A stretch of 13,417 bases of DNA from Willaertia magna (lineage: Eukaryota; Heterolobosea; Eutetramitea; Acrasida; Naegleriidae): positions 1 to 13,417 of the forward strand of contig CADWAF010005368.1 of assembly GCA_902984215.1 (NCBI GenBank), written 5' to 3'. This document shows positions 10,871 to 13,417 of this stretch, in pieces (within the stretch, counting starts at the first letter, position 1; each line of letters starts with the position of its first letter). The translations under genes and the position numbers were made by a program. Below the pieces are notes generated by a model. That model did not search any database. It worked only from the letters and a program-made list of their open reading frames with translations, and was not told the DNA's origin.

Positions 10871-11199
10871 TTTTTAAAGAATGTAGAAATATCAGTAATA
10901 TTTGGCGCCTTAAATATCTTTTCTAAAAGTATCAATATAGTTTTTTAGAGAAAAAAAGGCAATCACTAACACTAAGGCTGGCACCTATAATAAGCAAAGC
11001 TAGATACCTATCAAGCACCCGGAACGACCCGCATTAATGACTACCTTATGTTAAACAACGTTTAAGTGGTAGATTAAGTGTAAATAGTATTTAAATTAGT
11101 AACAAACTATGGTTAAATTTTAATAACATTATCCATTCTCTAATTTTCTAAACTTACCTCAAAAATAAATTTATTTTCAACCTTTACAAAACATTAAAT
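10871..11199. other. Intergenic region between PLAC8 gene and CEP290, with GC-richer segment and stem-loop
   Basis: No convincing ORF is seen in this 329-bp gap. It contains a minus-strand AATAAA at 11175-11170, 25 nt past the PLAC8 stop. Next comes an imperfect stem-loop at 11041-11072: CTACC pairs with GGTAG, and TTAAAC pairs with GTTTAA around a 3-nt loop. A segment at about 10958-11045 is clearly richer in G+C than the surroundings. Read on the minus strand this segment ends in seven T (10957-10951), and its outer seven bases at each end (11045-11039 and 10964-10958) can pair with two wobbles. A small RNA is possible, but no tRNA T-arm, snoRNA boxes or known snRNA core could be made out. 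The remainder, up to the CEP290 ATG, is presumed promoter and 5' UTR. Confidence 0.4.
10901..10909 (+). promoter_or_regulatory. E2F/DP-type site (TTTGGCGCC) upstream of CEP290
   Basis: TTTGGCGCC fits the E2F/DP consensus TTTSSCGC perfectly. It lies 31-39 nt upstream of the CEP290 start codon, in a flank that is otherwise strongly AT-rich, so the GGCGCC core stands out. E2F/DP factors control cell-cycle genes widely in eukaryotes. Use here is inference; the site could also be part of the 5' UTR. Confidence 0.3.
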
Positions 11200-11605
11200 T
11201 TAAAACATAGAGTAAGTTGATGGACCTCGATCTTGGGCCTCTCTATTTACAAATTTAAAATAAATCACATTTTGTGAAATACATACCTCAATAATTGACT
11301 AGTAGAACAACAAAGGCAACACGTTCCGGCACCACAATCTTCAGTTGTAGTTCCCTATTTTTTATAAGTTTTTATTTCCGATAATAATTACTTACAGAAA
11401 TACCATATCCAGTTCTAATTGAATTTCTAAAAGCTGGAGAAGAAATACAGGGTACAACTGTGGAAATTAGACAATTAAAAAACCAATAGGATCCATCTAC
11501 ATGTGACTTTGCGCTAGCTAAAGCACAAGGTGGACAACAGAAAGAATATAAACAAGAGTTAATGTCATCTAGACAATCAAACAAATTACTGGACCACGTT
11601 GCCAT
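11200..11605 (-). CDS. PLAC8 family Cys-rich protein
   Basis: Three exons, 11605-11396, 11354-11287 and 11242-11200 (introns of 41 and 44 nt), encode 106 residues. Family hallmarks are in order: W4 and an LFDCLDD element near the start, the CCPPC cluster (23-27), a hydrophobic stretch with YWFFNC and VVPC, an FRNSIRTGYGIS segment, then EDCGAGTCCLCC (75-86) followed by QLLREAQDRG, equivalent to the Q..REL..RG ending of PLAC8 domains. Only the spliced form carries the second Cys block, which supports both introns. I chose the ATG at 11605 (A-rich context, W close behind as in the family); an in-frame ATG at 11671 would add 22 Cys-containing residues. PLAC8 proteins sit at membranes and include plant cell-size/cadmium-resistance and animal placenta-specific members; substrate and role here are unknown. 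AATAAA follows 25 nt after the stop. Confidence 0.85.
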
Positions 11606-11771
11606 TTTTTCGTTTTGTTTGTTTGAAACGAGATGTTGGCATTTGAAAAGACAAGAAGGTGGCAATGACATTCCACCATTACAAAGAACAATTAGTATAT
11701 CCACTAATTAGTAGGTCAATTATGCCATGTAAATGTGAAATTTCAATTTTAAAAAAAATTAATTTTATTCA

Positions 11772-12539
11772 CTACGAAACCTTTAAGCCTTTTGTTGTAG
11801 TGGTTGTAGTTGAAGACCTAAAAGTCCAACTATCACCCCTACTACTTTGTTTTTTAATAGTTTTAATTGGTGAAATACTTCCAATCTTTGATTTTAAAGG
11901 AGTAAAACCAGATAACTTTAAATTTTCTTCATTCACGATTGCTGCAGTATTCTTAATAAATATTTCTTTAGGATCAACTGCTGGAATAATAGCCGAATAT
12001 ATTAAACATTGATCTTCTTCCATTTCGTCCGTCACCATCATATCTTCACTTAGATCATCATTGAAAGCAAAGTTTGAACAATTATTATATGGAGATACAT
12101 TATTGATTGAAGCTAACATTGATGAAGCGAGTGTTTGCTCTCTTCTTCTATTAAAAACATCTAATTGCAGACAACAACAAAACCTTGGAACGTTAATCTT
12201 TTCATCACATTCCCCTTTCCTATTCTTTAAAACTGCAACTTGAACTTCTTCTTCCTCTAATTTTATTATAACACCAACTTTTCCATGTAACATTGGGTCT
12301 ATCGTTTGTAGAATTTCAAATTCCTCAGGAACTATTATTAATATGAAGTCACCTACAGACAACATACTCTTAATTAATTTATGGTAAACAAATTCACTTC
12401 TTTCCAAGGGTATTTCTTCGTCACTTGAAGTTGCAGTGGATCTTTTCCTTCTTGGAGATGCAATTATGTTTCTTCTGTTACTCTTATTATTATCTTTAGA
12501 CATCATTCTAGCAAGTGGAGATTCACTAACAAAGCTCAT
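11772..12539 (-). CDS. Hypothetical protein with possible SH3/KOW-like core and CDK consensus sites
   Basis: I do not recognise this 255-residue protein. Residues 1-45 are basic and Ser-rich with S28-PRRKR, a possible nuclear localisation signal. A folded-looking core follows, SVGDFILIIVPEEFEIL...HGKVGVIIKLEEEEVQVAVL (about 70-120), whose GDF...GKVGVI rhythm resembles small beta-barrels such as KOW or SH3-like domains. After FCCCLQ the chain is acidic and then basic, ending in a six-Thr run. S28, T213 (TPLK) and S223 (SPIK) each fit the full S/T-P-x-K/R CDK consensus. The stop reads TAG-TGA and runs into AATAAA (11769-11764). The start is uncertain. The frame stays open upstream to an in-frame ATG at 12767 with A-rich context. 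That extension would add 76 residues including a very hydrophobic stretch (FLKNCLVHWLLLFFLLLI), which would make it a membrane protein. I prefer 12539 because the extension looks unlike the rest. Confidence 0.6.
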   Translation of the reverse strand: MSFVSESPLARMMSKDNNKSNRRNIIASPRRKRSTATSSDEEIPLERSEFVYHKLIKSMLSVGDFILIIVPEEFEILQTIDPMLHGKVGVIIKLEEEEVQVAVLKNRKGECDEKINVPRFCCCLQLDVFNRRREQTLASSMLASINNVSPYNNCSNFAFNDDLSEDMMVTDEMEEDQCLIYSAIIPAVDPKEIFIKNTAAIVNEENLKLSGFTPLKSKIGSISPIKTIKKQSSRGDSWTFRSSTTTTTTKGLKVS

Positions 12540-12895
12540 TATATTTGGTGAAGGAATTAGTAGTAAGAAGAATAGAAGAAGCCAATGGACTAAACAATTT
12601 TTTAAAAAGACAAACCACCAGATCCTTTTTGAAGTTTGTTTGCTTAGACGAGGTTTTCCATTCTCACCAGTGTGTAACACATCACAAACAATCAAGATCT
12701 TCTTATAAGACAGAAGGGGTTTTATTTTGGGGAACACCCCATTTAAAGGAATGAATGTTTTGATCATTTTACAATTAAACAAGGCGAATTTTTTAATTTA
12801 GTACAAATAAGCATACTACAACTTATGAAAGGTCTGTTTTGTGAGATTTACTGTTTTAAAAAGATAAGTTCTTTAGGTTAAAATTTAACTTGGGG

Positions 12896-12901
12896 TTTAT
12901 T
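12896..12901 (-). promoter_or_regulatory. AATAAA hexamer overlapping the stop codon of the 139-residue gene
   Basis: On the minus strand the last Gln codon and the TAA stop (12899-12897) form part of AATAAA. The same hexamer lies at or within a few bases of the stop in three other genes here (4375-4380, 5175-5180, 11769-11764), so it may act as a polyadenylation signal with a minimal 3' UTR. Assigned by motif only. Confidence 0.35.
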
Positions 12902-13359
12902 GAAATTTATAGAACATGATGTAATCTATAAAGATCTTTAAGCCTGGGTTGTTCTCTTTTTCATAACGAAGTTCACCCATAGTGAAACTTGTTTGATGAA
13001 TAACAATTTCGTAAGTAAGGTCTTGTATTTTCTTTGTTATAACAAGTTTGTTGTTTACTCTTTCGACAATGTCCCAAGTTTGTGTACTATTTTTCATTAA
13101 GACTGAAACTGCATCTTTCCATTCATCTACATCTACATTATTTATTATTCTAATTTTATCAATCATCATGGTACTGTCAAAAACTCTAAAATTTGCTGGG
13201 TAACTTTTACTCGGTTGACTGAATGGAATGCTTTAATTCTACTTACAAAATATTATTGTTCCAATAGCCTGAGAGGCTGTGGGTTTTTTCTAATGTTTTT
13301 GGAGTTGTAGGAGAGAGTGGATTATAAACAGGAGATGTAGGATGAAATAATTCAGGCAT
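12897..13359 (-). CDS. Hypothetical protein with SP/TP-rich N-terminus
   Basis: I do not recognise this protein. Exon 1 is 13359-13247, with a GTAAGT donor at 13246. Exon 2 most probably begins at 13203 (43-nt intron, typical for this window) and ends at 12897, giving 139 residues. The N-terminus is short and proline-directed (HPTSPVYNPLSPTTPKT), with minimal SP or TP sites at three places, followed by a Leu-Ser-Gly-Tyr-Trp motif at the end of exon 1. Exon 2 starts around YPANFRVFDSTMM and looks like a compact alpha/beta domain with alternating strands (KLVITKKI, YEIVIHQTSFTMGELRYE, GLKIFIDYIMFYKF). There is no signal peptide or clear membrane segment. Exon 2 alone contains an in-frame ATG at 13169, so a shorter 90-residue product is conceivable. 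Five acceptor AGs are compatible with the frame, so the junction is not settled. Confidence 0.65.
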
Positions 13360-13417
13360 GGCTGAGTTGACTAACTTTTAATTTTTTTTAACTTAAAAAT
13401 AATTTGTTGGTTATTTT

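Noticed and set aside
10958..11045. tRNA or U4 snRNA reading of the GC-richer island (7-bp pairing ends, an AGCTTTGC string)
   Set aside because: There is no T-arm or B-box-like GGTTCRA sequence in place, and beyond eight bases the U4 core does not match. Left as an unassigned candidate only.
11704..11713. Palindrome ACTAATTAGT between the 255-residue gene and PLAC8
   Set aside because: A 10-bp AT-rich palindrome is expected by chance at this composition, and no paired copy was seen.
12723..12741. GGGG...AACA...CCCC short inverted repeat
   Set aside because: A 4-bp stem is too short to claim a terminator or structured element, and it may lie inside an N-terminal coding extension.
12436..12754. 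Two overlapping + strand frames (12436-12708 and 12545-12754)
   Set aside because: The first is antisense to the start of the 255-residue gene and is Leu-rich without recognisable features; the second also has no motif. They are treated only as a sign that the local sequence is unusually stop-free.
1..13417. Ciliate or bacterial origin
   Set aside because: Both TAA and TAG end genes here and no in-frame TAA/TAG is needed. Spliceosomal GT-AG introns, TSET and CEP290 rule out bacteria, and there are no ribosome binding sites or operon overlaps.

Overview
The window looks like nuclear DNA of a flagellate-forming protist with a compact, AT-rich genome. The best guess is a heterolobosean amoeboflagellate such as Naegleria. 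Four things point there: very short GT-AG introns (about 38-59 nt), gaps between most genes of roughly 60-170 bp, TAA and TAG both used as stops (which argues against the usual ciliate codes), and the presence of both a TSET coat subunit and a ciliary transition-zone protein. No database search was possible, so family names rest on remembered motifs and exon structures on hand-traced splice sites.

Layout. Three genes run rightward. (1) 1-1000 is the 3' part of a zinc metallopeptidase of the M20/M28/M42 type. (2) 1063-4372 is a two-propeller plus alpha-solenoid protein that matches plant TWD40-1 (TSET subunit TTRAY1). (3) 4510-5170 is an EF-hand protein with three intact calcium loops. A short convergent gap follows at 5171-5338. 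Five genes then run leftward. (4) 5893-5339 is a START/SRPBCC-like protein. (5) 10870-6021 is an eight-exon, 1505-codon coiled-coil gene that I identify as CEP290, because three diagnostic blocks (N-terminal, central and C-terminal) are recognisable. (6) 11605-11200 is a small Cys-rich PLAC8 protein in three exons. (7) 12539-11772 is an unrecognised basic/acidic protein with a possible SH3/KOW-like core and three full CDK consensus sites. (8) 13359-12897 is an unrecognised 139-residue protein with an SP/TP-rich N-terminus.

No operon or mobile element was seen. The genes look like independent eukaryotic transcription units. TTRAY1 is expected to act in endocytic or plasma-membrane trafficking, and CEP290 at the base of the flagellum; nothing in the sequence ties the two together beyond adjacency. 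The only non-coding stretch longer than 300 bp is 10871-11199. It holds the CEP290 upstream region, with a perfect E2F-type site, and a local GC-richer segment that could be a small RNA. Four genes have an AATAAA hexamer overlapping or within a few bases of the stop codon, which suggests extremely short 3' UTRs.
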